Assembly (NCBI RefSeq): GCF_014647655.1
Contig: NZ_BMPP01000013.1
Coordinates: 62,001 to 126,000 of the forward strand
Length of the DNA stretch: 64,000 bases
DNA from: Deinococcus malanensis
GTDB taxonomy: Bacteria; Deinococcota; Deinococci; Deinococcales; Deinococcaceae
Direction of reading: 5' to 3'
Every line of letters starts with the position of its first letter. Position 1 is the stretch's first letter. Of this stretch, positions 17,508-26,807 are shown piece by piece. The notes under the pieces are model-generated. The model was not told the origin of the DNA. It saw nothing but the letters and a program-made list of their open reading frames with translations, and searched no databases. The position numbers and the translations under genes are program-made.

Positions 17508-20500
17508 TTACCCAGGAGTGTCAGGCCCGGTGCGGGAGTCCGGCCAGGGTCCTTCCAGCAGGGCGCTGAGGGGCGGCAGGTGCTCGCCCACCTCGCCCAT
17601 GCGTGCCACGCTCTGCGTATACACCTTCTGCCTGGCGCGGCGGTTGCCGCAGGTGTGCAGGGCACGGAGCGTCAGGGACAGCAGGCGGCGGTCGTACGGT
17701 TCATGTTCCAGCAGGATTTGCCCCACCCTGGCCACTTCCTGTGGGTCGCTCGCCAGCAGCGCGTGAGCCCGCCGCTCCAACGCGTGATACAGCGCTTCTT
17801 CCGCAGACACGTCGCGTCCAGCCCCCAGGTCTTCCAGGTAAGGGCCGCGCCATAGCCGCAAGTTGCCTGTTCTGAGAAACTCCTCGGCATCGGACTCGGC
17901 TCCTCCCAGGCGGTAACCGCTGTCTGTGCGCTGAACCACCTCGGCGCCAAGGAACTGACGCAGGCGGTACACCAGTTGTTGCAGGGCCGAGACAGCCGCC
18001 GCGTCCGGCAGCTCCGGGTAGAGGGCCTCCTGCAGGGCCAGCTGTCTGACCTCCTGGTGTCCGGCCAGGCGGGCTTCCAGCAGCAGAGCCAGCAGTTCCT
18101 TGCCTTTCTGCCCCTTGTACCGCACGGCTTCGTCACCGCGCAGGATCTGGACCGGGCCAAGGACACCCAGACGCACGGACGCCTCCGCCTGGGGCCCTGG
18201 CAGGCCCGGCGGCGCAAGGTCCGGAAAGTAGCGGTCCGTGACATTGACCCAGTTGCGCAGGTCATGCTCCCGGAAAAACCTCAGTTTGTCGGCCGCGCTG
18301 GCAACGTCACCGGCGAGCCGGTCCGCTTCCAGGCCCAGCCGGTGGGCCCACAGGGTCAGCCCCCGGTCCGCCAGATCGCCCGCTGCTTCCTGGAAAGACG
18401 CCAGCGCCTCAGCCGGCCGGCCGCACGCCTCCAGCGCGAATCCCCTGGCCCAGATGGCCCAGGCGGCGTCGTGGGAGCTGCCCACCTGCCGCGTGAGGTC
18501 CAGGGATTCGTCGGCCAGTTCCAGCGCCTGAAGTGCGGAGCCGTGGACCGCCTCTGCGCGTGCCGCCATGCTTGCGGTCTGGGCAATAATCAGCGGACTT
18601 CCAGTCTGGCGCGCGTGCTGAAGTCCGGCGTGGGCGTACTTGAGGGCGAGTGTGCCACCAAACGGTGGGTTCTGCTCTAGATACAGGTACGCGAGGTTGT
18701 ACTCGCACAGCGCCAGGAAATGCGAGACGCCAGCCCGCTTCATAACCTGGTGCCCTTCATGCAGCAGCGTCTCCGCCTGCTCGTACTCGCCGTACTCCAG
18801 CAGCAGGCAGGCCAGGCGGCTCTGCTGCTGGGCATGGTCGCGTGCGACGCCCAGGCTGGCAAACAGCTTCAGTGAGGCCTGGGCGTCCGCAAGGGCCTCG
18901 GGATAGCGCCCCAGGGTGTCACGGATGGTCGCCCGGGTAGAGAGCGCACGGGCCAGCTCATGCACCCGCTGGCCTGCCTCAGCCAGCTTCACGACTTCGC
19001 CTGCGTCCGCCTCGGCCGCCTCCAGGTCTCCGGCGCTGTACAGGGCCCGGCACCGGGCAAAAAGCAGGACGGTGCGCTCCGCGTCGGGGAGCGCAGGCTT
19101 CCCGAGGGCCTGGGCCGCCAGTGCGCATGCCTCTGTGGACCGTCCCATAAAGTCCAGCGCGCGGATGACCTGAGCCTGCACCGACGGCGGGGCCAGGGAA
19201 TGAAGCTGCGGATGCTCCTGCCACTGGGTCATTACCCCGGCGTAGTCATTTCTGTCGGCGTGGAGCGACACCAGCTCGAACAGCCATGACGCTTCGAGCC
19301 CGCTGCTTCCCTGAAGGTTCCGGATGAGGCGATTGGCACGCTCCTCGTCTCCTTGAAGGACCAGGGCTCCGGCCAGAAGAAAGGCTGCTTCGAGGTTCTC
19401 GGGCTCTGTCTCAAGAACCTGCTGTGCGAGCGCAATCACCTGGCGCGGCTCAAACGCGCGCCATAGCCGCGCTGCGGCCAGGGCCAGCGGCGCACGGTCC
19501 GGTTCATCGGCATGGCGGACCGCCCAGGACAGGTACTCTGCGGCCTGCCGGTGGCGGCCACCGTCCTGTGCGGACTCGGCGGCGCGGCGCAGCAGGGGCA
19601 GCGCCTCGGCGGCCGGAAGTTCGGCGTGCATCGCGAAGCCCGCTGCCGCTTCCACGTCCGACTTGAGCAGGACGCTCACGGCACGGCGCGCGATGACCTG
19701 GCGTCTGGCCCGGGTCAGGTGGTGCACTTCCACGTCCTGATACAGGGGATGAACAAACTGACCTGCCCGCAGAATGCCCCTGCGGCCGAGCTCCTCACAT
19801 GCGCCCTGCAGCTCACTGGCACCCAGACCGGCCACCTGCGCCCAGATGGCCGGGGACATGTCAGATGCCAGCATGGCCCGTGCCTGCAGCGCTGCCTCCG
19901 CGGCCTGTGACAGCGGCGGAGTGTGACAGAGGTGCGAGACAAGCGCCTCCACGCCGGCGGGAATGCGATTTTCACGCGGCTCGCGCCAGTGCCACCGCTG
20001 ACCGTCGTTCCAGAGGCAGCCCTGCCGGATCAGGAACCGGAGGTATTCGATGCTGAACAGCGGGTTTCCCGAGGCATGCTGTCCGATCCACGAAACGGCG
20101 TCATCGGGCAGGCTGGCGCCCAGGGTCTGCTTCAGGAGGGAGGTGGTGTCCTCCAGGGTGAGTCGCTCGATCGCCTGCGCCTCGAACGGTTCGGGCGGCG
20201 CCAGCCGGCTGGTGGCCATCAGGCCGACTCCGCGACTGCGCGTGGCCCCACGGGCGAGCGCCTGCCAGAACTTGAGCTGCTCCGCCGACGCGTCGTGCAG
20301 GTCCCGGACATGCAGGACAAAGGGGGCGAGCTCGCTGAGAAGTGAACTCAGGGCGTCTCCCGCCACCTCCTGTCCCAGAGCATCACCGTGTTCCAGACGG
20401 CCCAGGGCCTCCTGCGTCCAGGTAGGAAGCCGGGCCGGGCGCGGCAGCGTGCCGATCAGCGTTGCCACTGAAACGCTGGCGTGAACCTCGGCAGAACGCA

Positions 20501-20648
20501 GGGGCAGCGCGCGGAGGATTTCTGCAGCCACCCACGACTTCCCAATGCCCGCTTCACCCCACAGCGCCAGCGCCAGCCCGCCGCGCCGCGCACTCAGGGC
20601 CCCCAGCCGTCTGGTGACTTGATGTACGAGCTCCTCTCGCCGGGTCAC
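17508..20648 (-). CDS. BTAD-type transcriptional activator with ATPase and TPR domains
   Basis: A 1046-residue regulator. The N-terminus holds an AAA-type NTPase with Walker A GEAGIGKS (about 30-37). The middle, about 370-800, is helical TPR-like repeat. The C-terminus has a winged-helix segment (RLGVLGPVQILRG, then LLALLLEARL and YRLRQFLGAEVV) followed by a bacterial activator domain ending in QSVARMGEVG. Order is reversed compared with SARP regulators, where DNA binding comes first. It starts with GTG, and TAGACT 8 bases upstream suggests a leaderless message. Target genes are unknown. Confidence 0.85.
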   Translation of the reverse strand: MTRREELVHQVTRRLGALSARRGGLALALWGEAGIGKSWVAAEILRALPLRSAEVHASVSVATLIGTLPRPARLPTWTQEALGRLEHGDALGQEVAGDALSSLLSELAPFVLHVRDLHDASAEQLKFWQALARGATRSRGVGLMATSRLAPPEPFEAQAIERLTLEDTTSLLKQTLGASLPDDAVSWIGQHASGNPLFSIEYLRFLIRQGCLWNDGQRWHWREPRENRIPAGVEALVSHLCHTPPLSQAAEAALQARAMLASDMSPAIWAQVAGLGASELQGACEELGRRGILRAGQFVHPLYQDVEVHHLTRARRQVIARRAVSVLLKSDVEAAAGFAMHAELPAAEALPLLRRAAESAQDGGRHRQAAEYLSWAVRHADEPDRAPLALAAARLWRAFEPRQVIALAQQVLETEPENLEAAFLLAGALVLQGDEERANRLIRNLQGSSGLEASWLFELVSLHADRNDYAGVMTQWQEHPQLHSLAPPSVQAQVIRALDFMGRSTEACALAAQALGKPALPDAERTVLLFARCRALYSAGDLEAAEADAGEVVKLAEAGQRVHELARALSTRATIRDTLGRYPEALADAQASLKLFASLGVARDHAQQQSRLACLLLEYGEYEQAETLLHEGHQVMKRAGVSHFLALCEYNLAYLYLEQNPPFGGTLALKYAHAGLQHARQTGSPLIIAQTASMAARAEAVHGSALQALELADESLDLTRQVGSSHDAAWAIWARGFALEACGRPAEALASFQEAAGDLADRGLTLWAHRLGLEADRLAGDVASAADKLRFFREHDLRNWVNVTDRYFPDLAPPGLPGPQAEASVRLGVLGPVQILRGDEAVRYKGQKGKELLALLLEARLAGHQEVRQLALQEALYPELPDAAAVSALQQLVYRLRQFLGAEVVQRTDSGYRLGGAESDAEEFLRTGNLRLWRGPYLEDLGAGRDVSAEEALYHALERRAHALLASDPQEVARVGQILLEHEPYDRRLLSLTLRALHTCGNRRARQKVYTQSVARMGEVGEHLPPLSALLEGPWPDSRTGPDTPG

Positions 20649-20659
20649 TGCACCAGAGT

Positions 20660-20815
20660 CTAACGGGTGGCGTCGCAGGACGGGGAGTACCCGTCCTCAG
20701 CGCAGGTGCTGGCCCGGGCCCAGTCAATGATCGCCTGGTTGGCTGCGCCCGCCTTCTGGAAGTTGGCCGCGTGCGCCGCGCCCAGAATGATAACCAGCTT
20801 GCTGCCTTGCTGGTG
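20660..20815 (-). pseudogene. C-terminal gene fragment
   Basis: A reverse-strand frame of 51 codons reads KLVIILGAAHAANFQKAG and NQAIIDWARASTCAEDGY before a TAG at 20662-20660. It looks like the true C-terminus of a protein, but a TGA lies directly upstream in frame and no start is visible. The end of the fragment overlaps the promoter of the BTAD gene. The parent family is not recognised. Confidence 0.45.
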
Positions 20816-20848
20816 TCATACAACCGAGCCGGCAGGGAGACCCGCGTG

Positions 20849-21817
20849 TTATGGCTTTCCTGCACCCGGGAGCGCCCGCAACACCACAGCATTTCCCGCG
20901 AGAGTATAAGTGCCCAGGGACGCCGGGATGACCACAGTGTCGTAAGGCTGCAACACCATTTCATCTGCCAGGGTAGTGAGCGTCGCCTCCCCCTCAATGG
21001 CTGTCAACAGATGCATATACTCGCCCCGGGTATCGGCCTGCACAGACGGCCCGGCAGTCCGAAGCTGTTCGAGCGTGAAGTACTCACACTGAGTCAGCAG
21101 GTGGACGCCAGCCTCCTGAGGTACTGCCTGCCCTCGCTCCGCCAGGCCCGGGGCAGCCACCTGGGCACTTTCGTGAAGGTGCAGTTCCCGCCCGGCGCTC
21201 GCGGGCCGGTCCCAGTCGAACACCCTGTAGGTGGTGTCACTGGTCTGCTGCACCTCATAGATCAGCAGCCCCGGACCCAGGGCATGTACCGTACCGGCGC
21301 ACACAAGAAAGGTATCCCCGCTCACCACTGGCTCGTGGTGCAGCAGTGATGACACGTCCTGACTGAGGATTGCCTCGCGCAGCGTGGATGGGGACACGCC
21401 CGGGTCCACCCCTCCGATCAGCTGGGCACCCGGAGCTGCCTCGAGCACGTACCAGGCTTCCGTCTTGCCGTTCTCGCCGGGTCCAACGAGGTTCCGGGCA
21501 TGGGCGTCGTCCGGATGAACCTGGACGCTCAACCACTCCTGGCAGTCAAGCAGCTTGATTAACAGGGGAAATCGGCCGGCCGGCACCCTGGTCCCCATCA
21601 GGCGTTGGGGGTTCCGGGCAGCCAGAGCGGCCAAGCTCAGGCCGGCGGCAGGCCCCCCCTGCACCTTCAGGTCTTCGTGGACCAGCCAGGCTTCTCCAAT
21701 CGGTGGGCCCTGAGGGTCCTGGCGAAGTCGGAGGCCGCCCCAGACACGTTCCTTGAATACCGGTTCAAGGCGAAGTGGGGCGGTCAGGTCAGGGATGGCA
21801 TCAGCACCGCTGGACAT
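20849..21817 (-). CDS. manA: Mannose-6-phosphate isomerase, class I
   Basis: A 322-residue cupin metalloenzyme that interconverts mannose 6-phosphate and fructose 6-phosphate. The metal site is spread over [16 protein letters not shown] and the later [21 protein letters not shown] (split here as GTVHAL and IYEVQ). Residues [14 protein letters not shown] are also family-typical. GAAAGGC precedes the ATG at 21817; a longer frame to 21865 lacks such a site. It would feed mannose released by GH38 into glycolysis or supply mannose for cell-surface sugars. Confidence 0.88.
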   Translation of the reverse strand: MSSGADAIPDLTAPLRLEPVFKERVWGGLRLRQDPQGPPIGEAWLVHEDLKVQGGPAAGLSLAALAARNPQRLMGTRVPAGRFPLLIKLLDCQEWLSVQVHPDDAHARNLVGPGENGKTEAWYVLEAAPGAQLIGGVDPGVSPSTLREAILSQDVSSLLHHEPVVSGDTFLVCAGTVHALGPGLLIYEVQQTSDTTYRVFDWDRPASAGRELHLHESAQVAAPGLAERGQAVPQEAGVHLLTQCEYFTLEQLRTAGPSVQADTRGEYMHLLTAIEGEATLTTLADEMVLQPYDTVVIPASLGTYTLAGNAVVLRALPGAGKP

Positions 21818-22283
21818 GCCTTTCAGCCTAACCCTCGGAGGGTACGCTCCCGCCATTCCTTTCAACTCGATAAACGGCGCTTGACCGGCCAGTATGGCTG
21901 ACGGCCGCTACCTGCTTAACGGGGCGTAAATTCCATGATGGATGAGGACTTACCACCGGTGTTTTGAAGTGCCAAGCTGATGTCCATAAAATGAGGTTGC
22001 CGGAGATCGCGCCGAGTTCTCAAAGCACTTACTTGTTGAACTAAGAGTAATTAGTGCCAAAACAGGAAGGAGAAACCAGGGCAGGTTCTGACTCGAGCTG
22101 GCCGTCCCCCCGTCGTTTAACGACGGTTTCAGGAAGATGCTATGTTTTCAGCGTCCAGAACGTCTTTTTCCCCGGTCTTCCATTTAGGTGATTATGTTGG
22201 GCAGAAATTTGACACGGCACAGGGCCTGGCCAAAATTTCCTGTCACCGCCAAGCCATCCTCCCGGTTCTGTCCAGGACGCGGC
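21818..22283. other. Intergenic region, AT-richer than surroundings
   Basis: About 465 bases, visibly richer in A/T than the flanking genes (around 21960-22060). No gene, hairpin or known motif is evident. Lower GC here may indicate foreign or decayed DNA. Confidence 0.3.
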
Positions 22284-22445
22284 TTGACGGAAGCTGCGCT
22301 TACCGCTGCTGGCATCGAGCATAAGTTCCTGATCTACCCAGGCGTCAATCCCGCGTTCCACATTGACACCGGAAATAACTTCAGGCGTAAGGCAGCGGAA
22401 AACGCCTGGGCGACAACGCTGGTCTGGCTCCACGGCCACCTTTGA
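22284..22445 (+). pseudogene. Dienelactone hydrolase C-terminal relic
   Basis: The frame ending at the TGA at 22445 reads LTAAGIEHKFLIYPGVNPAF, HIDTGNNFRRKAAENAW and TTLVWLHGHL, closely matching the last 50 residues of dienelactone hydrolases (YPGANHAFHNDTG ... AWARTLAWF). The usual NHAFH has become NPAFH, altering the stretch that carries the catalytic His. Sequence upstream does not match the family, so only the 3' end survives. Confidence 0.7.
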
Positions 22446-22601
22446 TTCACCTGACCACAAGGCGCCCCTGGGACAGAGATGTAAGGCTAACCGTGCTCTT
22501 CGTTCAGCACGGCTTCCACCTGCCCTGGGTCCTTTTCATCGTCAGATCATCATGAGAGGGATTCAGAGCCGTGTCAGACTGGCCCAGCTATACCATTTAC
22601 C

Positions 22602-23705
22602 ATGTCCCTGTCCGGTCCTTCCAACTTCACCCAGGCGGAGCTCCAGCCATCACTATGTGATTGTCAGCTGGTCGAGCCGATGGATCTGACGCAGGTCACG
22701 GCCCTTTCAATCCGTGCGACCTCAACGCATCTTCAGCGCAAGCTGTCGGTGCTTCTGGCGGCTCATCACATTGTATCGGTCACGGAGTCGGGGGCCGCCC
22801 TGCTCAACCGCGAGGTCCTTGACCGCCTGGGCACGCTCCTGTCGGCGTTTTCCCGCACTGAACGCTCCGACCTTCTGGCCGCCCCCTGGATTGACGGGCA
22901 ACTGGATCCCTGGCAGGTTGCCCCTCTGGAACAGTGGGCCCACCGTCTGGACAGTCAGTGGTTTGGGGCCGCTACAGACCAGCTGAGGTTTCACCTTCAG
23001 CCTATCGTGCATCTGGGTAGCGGGCGGGTGGCAGGATACGAAGCTCTGGTGCGGGCCCAGTGGAACGAGCAGTTGATTGGCGCCGGTCCTTTGCTGCAGG
23101 CAGCTGCCGCCCACGGTCAGGCCAGGTCGTTTGATGCGCATGCCAGGCGATCTGCCATCCGCCAGGCGTACCCGCAACTAAAGACGGACCAGCAGCTTTT
23201 TATCAACTTCGCCCCCGGTGTGGTCTACAACCCGGACATCTGCCTTCAGACGACTTTTGCCACCTGCCGTGAGGTCGGCGCAGACTTCTCCCGGCTGGTC
23301 TTCGAGGTCACTGAGAGCGAGGCTTTTCCCGATCTCAAGCTGCTGCGCTCCATCCTGGAGAGGTACCGGCAGGAAGGTGCCCAGGTGGCCCTGGACGATC
23401 TGGGTGCCGGACACACCAGCCTCAGCTACCTGATGGAGCTCAAGCCGGATATCGTCAAACTTGACCGGGCGCTGATCAGCGGCCTGAATGCAGCTGACCG
23501 CCGGATCCCCCTGGTCGACGCGTTGATCGGGTACGCCCATGACCTGGGCATCCAGGTTATTGCTGAAGGCATTGAAACGTCAGACGAGCTGACACAGGTG
23601 ATTGGCCTGGGTGCCGACTACGCGCAGGGCTACTTTCTTGGCCGCCCGGCCCCAGAGGCAGCCGACATTCTTCCTGAGGCTGCCAGATACTGGGTGCCCC
23701 AGTGA
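22602..23705 (+). CDS. EAL domain protein, cyclic-di-GMP phosphodiesterase
   Basis: A 367-residue cytoplasmic protein. Residues about 1-125 are a helical region of unknown fold. The rest is an EAL domain with GYEALVR, FINFAP, FEVTESE, DDLGAGHTS (usual DDFGTGYSS), VKLDRALI, AEGIET and QGYFLGRP, so metal-binding and catalytic residues look intact. The ATG at 22602 has a TATACC box about 10 bases upstream; the ATG at 22680 is an alternative. Its stop overlaps the GTG of the next gene (GTGA), so this phosphodiesterase and the following cyclase are made together. Confidence 0.88.
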   Translation: MSLSGPSNFTQAELQPSLCDCQLVEPMDLTQVTALSIRATSTHLQRKLSVLLAAHHIVSVTESGAALLNREVLDRLGTLLSAFSRTERSDLLAAPWIDGQLDPWQVAPLEQWAHRLDSQWFGAATDQLRFHLQPIVHLGSGRVAGYEALVRAQWNEQLIGAGPLLQAAAAHGQARSFDAHARRSAIRQAYPQLKTDQQLFINFAPGVVYNPDICLQTTFATCREVGADFSRLVFEVTESEAFPDLKLLRSILERYRQEGAQVALDDLGAGHTSLSYLMELKPDIVKLDRALISGLNAADRRIPLVDALIGYAHDLGIQVIAEGIETSDELTQVIGLGADYAQGYFLGRPAPEAADILPEAARYWVPQ

Positions 23706-24565
23706 TCCTTGCCCAGGAATCAAACGAATCCGCAGAACTGGCGACTTCACTCGTCTGGCAGGTCCTGGACACCGCGGACGTGGGCTTGCTGGTGACCGAC
23801 GCCCACAGGCGCATCGTGTACGTGAATGAGGCGTTCAGCCGGGTCACTGGCTACACCCTGGAGGAGGTGAAGGGACGCACCTGCGCTTTCCTGCAGGGGC
23901 CAGGCACCGATCCTGTGGACATTTCTGCCATGCGCGCCGCGCTGGACCAGGGTGAGCCGTTCGACCGGGTGGTGTTGAATTACCGCAAGGACGGAACCCC
24001 GTTGTGGTACAGGCTGCGCGTCAGGCCCATGCACGTCGGGGGCGCCCTGCAGTACTTCGTCGGGGTTCAGGAAGATTATTCGGACGCCCGTGCCGCGCAG
24101 CAGGAGCTGGAACGGCTGGCCTACCGAGATGGCCTGACTGGGCTTCGCAACCGACGCACCTTTGATCTTCAGCTCAAGCAGTGGGTGGAGGATGGCCAGC
24201 CCGTGGTACTGATTCTCCTTGACCTCAACGACTTTAAACAGGTCAACGACCAGCAGGGTCACCCGGCGGGAGACGCCCTGCTGCAGCGGGTGGCTGCCTG
24301 CCTGGAACAGGCGACGCAACATGGAGGCACAGCCTTCCGGATCGGAGGAGACGAGTTTGCGGTCCTGTGCCCTGATCAGAGCGCAGGTGTGCAGGAAGCC
24401 GGAACCCGGGTGCTGGAACAGCTGACCACGGTGGACGGGAGCCGCATTCGTGCAGCGGTCGGCGTGGCGTCTTTTCCTGACGAGGCCAGAAATGTGGAGG
24501 GCCTCCTGAGGCTGGCCGACCGGCGTCTGTATGCCCACAAAGCGTCCAAACACGGGTCCCGCTAA
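23702..24565 (+). CDS. LOV-like PAS-GGDEF diguanylate cyclase
   Basis: A 287-residue protein. The PAS domain (about 18-128) resembles a LOV photosensor: GRTCAFLQG holds the adduct cysteine position (C61) and Gln65; LNYRKDGTP has the flavin-binding Asn93, and FVGVQ the Gln123. Departures are T60 for the usual Asn, A62 for Arg and LWY for FWN. The GGDEF domain begins DGLTGLRNRR and contains IGGDEF intact. The start is GTG overlapping the stop of the EAL gene. Whether it binds flavin is inference; it could be an ordinary PAS. Confidence 0.85.
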   Translation: MILAQESNESAELATSLVWQVLDTADVGLLVTDAHRRIVYVNEAFSRVTGYTLEEVKGRTCAFLQGPGTDPVDISAMRAALDQGEPFDRVVLNYRKDGTPLWYRLRVRPMHVGGALQYFVGVQEDYSDARAAQQELERLAYRDGLTGLRNRRTFDLQLKQWVEDGQPVVLILLDLNDFKQVNDQQGHPAGDALLQRVAACLEQATQHGGTAFRIGGDEFAVLCPDQSAGVQEAGTRVLEQLTTVDGSRIRAAVGVASFPDEARNVEGLLRLADRRLYAHKASKHGSR

Positions 24566-24815
24566 GCAGGGTGTCGGCAACGCGGTTTGTTCCGGCCTGT
24601 GCAATTGCAGTGACAAAGACCCGGACAGCAAGGCAGGGAAACTGAAATTGCACCTCAGGAGGACACCATCTGAACAGGCCTGTTCCAGTTTCCAGCGAAG
24701 GACAGGACTGGGCCGGCCGGCGGCGTCCTCCTTTCCGCCGATACCCCAAGCGAGCACTCAAACTGAGGACGGGCCAAGGAAGCGGTGGTCATGAACGCCT
24801 TGCGCCCGGTCGAGA

Positions 24816-26285
24816 TCAGCGGCGTTCGAGCCGCCAGTTTTGCGGAGCGTATCCGTTCATGGACCAGGTACGGATTTCCGTGCCGCTGGACGTGCTGCCG
24901 TTCACGTTGTCCAGGGCGAGCCTGGTCTGCTGGCCAATCAGACGGTGATAGCCGCGGCCCATATCTTCCAGATGCCAGTTCTGGGCAAAGGCGCTGTTAC
25001 AGCTCCACAGGCGGATGTCGGCCCCTGGCGTGCTGCTCCCGTCTGCAATATCCAGGCACATGTCCTGGGCGCCAAGCATACTGCGCAGGCGGTAAAAGCC
25101 GTCCGCGGTCTGCTCCAGCCTGAAGTTCTGCGCGGTAAGGCCATTGCATCCCCACTGCTGAATCTGCGCCGTGGAACTGGCGACACCATTCTGCACATCC
25201 ACGCACATTCCGCTGGTCTGGTTGACCAGCCGGTACACGCCGCCGTTGACCAGGTTGTACCCGTTGGTGGCCTCGCTAGTGTACGGCCAGTTGCCGTTCC
25301 ACTCAAGCAGCTTGACATCCATCTTGGGACTGCCGCTGCTGTTACGGTCGTAGAAGTGGTGCGTGAAGTAATAGTTGCCGCTCTCCTGGTACACGTCGCC
25401 GCCGCCCTGTCCGACCTTGTTGGCGCGGTCGTTGAGCATGATGGTGCCGCCGCCCTGATCCAGCCGGTTGCCGTTCTTGTCATAGTACGGGCCGGTGATG
25501 CTGGTCGCGCGGCCCATCACCGTCTTGTAGGTGCTGTCCAGGCCCTTGCAACAGTAATCCCACGACACGAACAGGTAATAATAGTTGCCACGCTTGAAGA
25601 TGGACGGCGCCTCCACCGGGTTGTTGGCCACGCCAGGCCGGGTGGCGAGGGTGTAGATGGGCCCGTCGAAGGTCGTCATGCTGCTCATGTGCTGAATTTT
25701 GATACCGCTGGAGAACGATCCCCACGACATCCACCAGCCGCTGCTGCTGTCCCAGTGGACGTTGGCGTCAATGGCGTTGTAATCGGTCGTGGTACTGCTG
25801 GACCGCAGGATCGCCCCGTGGTCGGTCCAGGTGCCTGTAGAACAGGGACTGGTGCTGCTGGCCACACCAATAGCGGAATTCCTGGTGCCGAACTGGGAAG
25901 CCGCGTAATACATGTAGTAGCGGCCATCATTGCCGTTGTAGACGACTTCCGGCGCCCAGATGTTTTTGACTCCGTATTCTCTGATGGCCCAGGCCGGTGT
26001 AGGCACGGCGCCCAGGGTGCTCCAGTTGCCGCCAATACCGCCACTGGACCGGTGAACAAGCACGCCCCCGGGATTGGCCGAGTCTTCGATCCCGGTGGAC
26101 ATGGAGCAGTAGGTGCTCCCGGCCTTGAACAGACCGGGATCGTGACTTCCCAGATCACCAGACATACTCACCAGGGACTGTGCCTCCAGCCCGGGAGACG
26201 AAGGTCGGGTAGCCGTCGGGGACTCGACACCGCAGGCCGCAAGCAGAAGAGTGAGCGGTAACAATGAGCCAAGACGATTTCGCAT
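24816..26285 (-). CDS. Lipoprotein endo-arabinanase (GH43) with ricin-B lectin domain
   Basis: A 489-residue exported enzyme likely to cut alpha-1,5-arabinan. The signal ends in lipobox LAAC (C18), so it is a lipoprotein. The GH43 propeller has D49 in SHDPGLF, D173 in NAIDANV and E225 in PVEAPSIF as catalytic triad. Residues about 345-489 form a ricin-type trefoil with three QxW-type repeats (AQNFRL, AQNWHL, PQNWRL). AAGGAG lies 5 bases before the ATG. Upstream sits a sigma-70 promoter overlapped by a LacI-family operator, so it is probably induced by a sugar. Confidence 0.9.
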   Translation of the reverse strand: MRNRLGSLLPLTLLLAACGVESPTATRPSSPGLEAQSLVSMSGDLGSHDPGLFKAGSTYCSMSTGIEDSANPGGVLVHRSSGGIGGNWSTLGAVPTPAWAIREYGVKNIWAPEVVYNGNDGRYYMYYAASQFGTRNSAIGVASSTSPCSTGTWTDHGAILRSSSTTTDYNAIDANVHWDSSSGWWMSWGSFSSGIKIQHMSSMTTFDGPIYTLATRPGVANNPVEAPSIFKRGNYYYLFVSWDYCCKGLDSTYKTVMGRATSITGPYYDKNGNRLDQGGGTIMLNDRANKVGQGGGDVYQESGNYYFTHHFYDRNSSGSPKMDVKLLEWNGNWPYTSEATNGYNLVNGGVYRLVNQTSGMCVDVQNGVASSTAQIQQWGCNGLTAQNFRLEQTADGFYRLRSMLGAQDMCLDIADGSSTPGADIRLWSCNSAFAQNWHLEDMGRGYHRLIGQQTRLALDNVNGSTSSGTEIRTWSMNGYAPQNWRLERR

Positions 26286-26389
26286 GGTAACTCCTTTGTC
26301 TCAGAGGAGCCTGCTGATCTACCTGGAAGTGATAAGCCACTTCCTGGATCTGCTGGAGGTTAGGCGCCTTCAAGCCTACTCAGTTTTCT

Positions 26390-26405
26390 TTGTGAACGTT
26401 AACAA
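26390..26405. promoter_or_regulatory. LacI-family operator over arabinanase transcription start
   Basis: TTGTGAACGTTAACAA is a 16-base near-perfect palindrome with the central CG typical of LacI-family sites, and it fits the TGWNANCGNTNWCA pattern. It covers the predicted start site, where a repressor would block transcription. No LacI-family gene is in this window. Confidence 0.6.
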
Positions 26406-26433
26406 CCATAGCTTACAAATGTAATCCTGTCAA
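26405..26433 (-). promoter_or_regulatory. Sigma-70 promoter for arabinanase
   Basis: On the reverse strand a perfect TTGACA (26433-26428) is followed after 17 bases by TATGGT (26410-26405). Predicted start of transcription is near 26398, giving a leader of about 113 bases before the ATG at 26285. Confidence 0.7.
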
Positions 26434-26807
26434 GTTTTGGTCGCTCACGGGCGCTGATGCTCTTTAAAGCAGGTGTTTCAGCCTATAGCCGGTTTCTGGT
26501 TGTAACGCCGCGCAGGGTTCGCCATGGGGACGGCAGAAAGACTGCTCAAGTTGGATCACACAATCAGGGGCGACCGGACCAACCTGGGAAGTTATTGAAG
26601 TCTGCGCAGTTGGCCTGCCGGCAGGGGCGGACCATATGACCCGGCGACAGGAGACAGGAACGAAAACATCCTGGGGATGCTGCTTCCCGGCGTATCAAAG
26701 GCATCTCTTCCATGTTGTGCTCTGCTGGCGGGCTGCCACTTCCTCTCCTGCGTGGGAGCATTCACGGTCGTCTGGCCGGGTTCTTGTGCCGGGCCGCTCA
26801 GCTGGTG
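26434..26807. other. Intergenic region, no gene seen
   Basis: About 370 bases between the arabinanase promoter and the end of the META gene. No credible coding frame or hairpin. Confidence 0.35.

Noticed and set aside
24840..26261. Long forward frame opposite the arabinanase gene
   Set aside because: The reverse strand carries a complete lipoprotein GH43 with promoter and ribosome site; the forward product is Val/His/Ala rich without family features.
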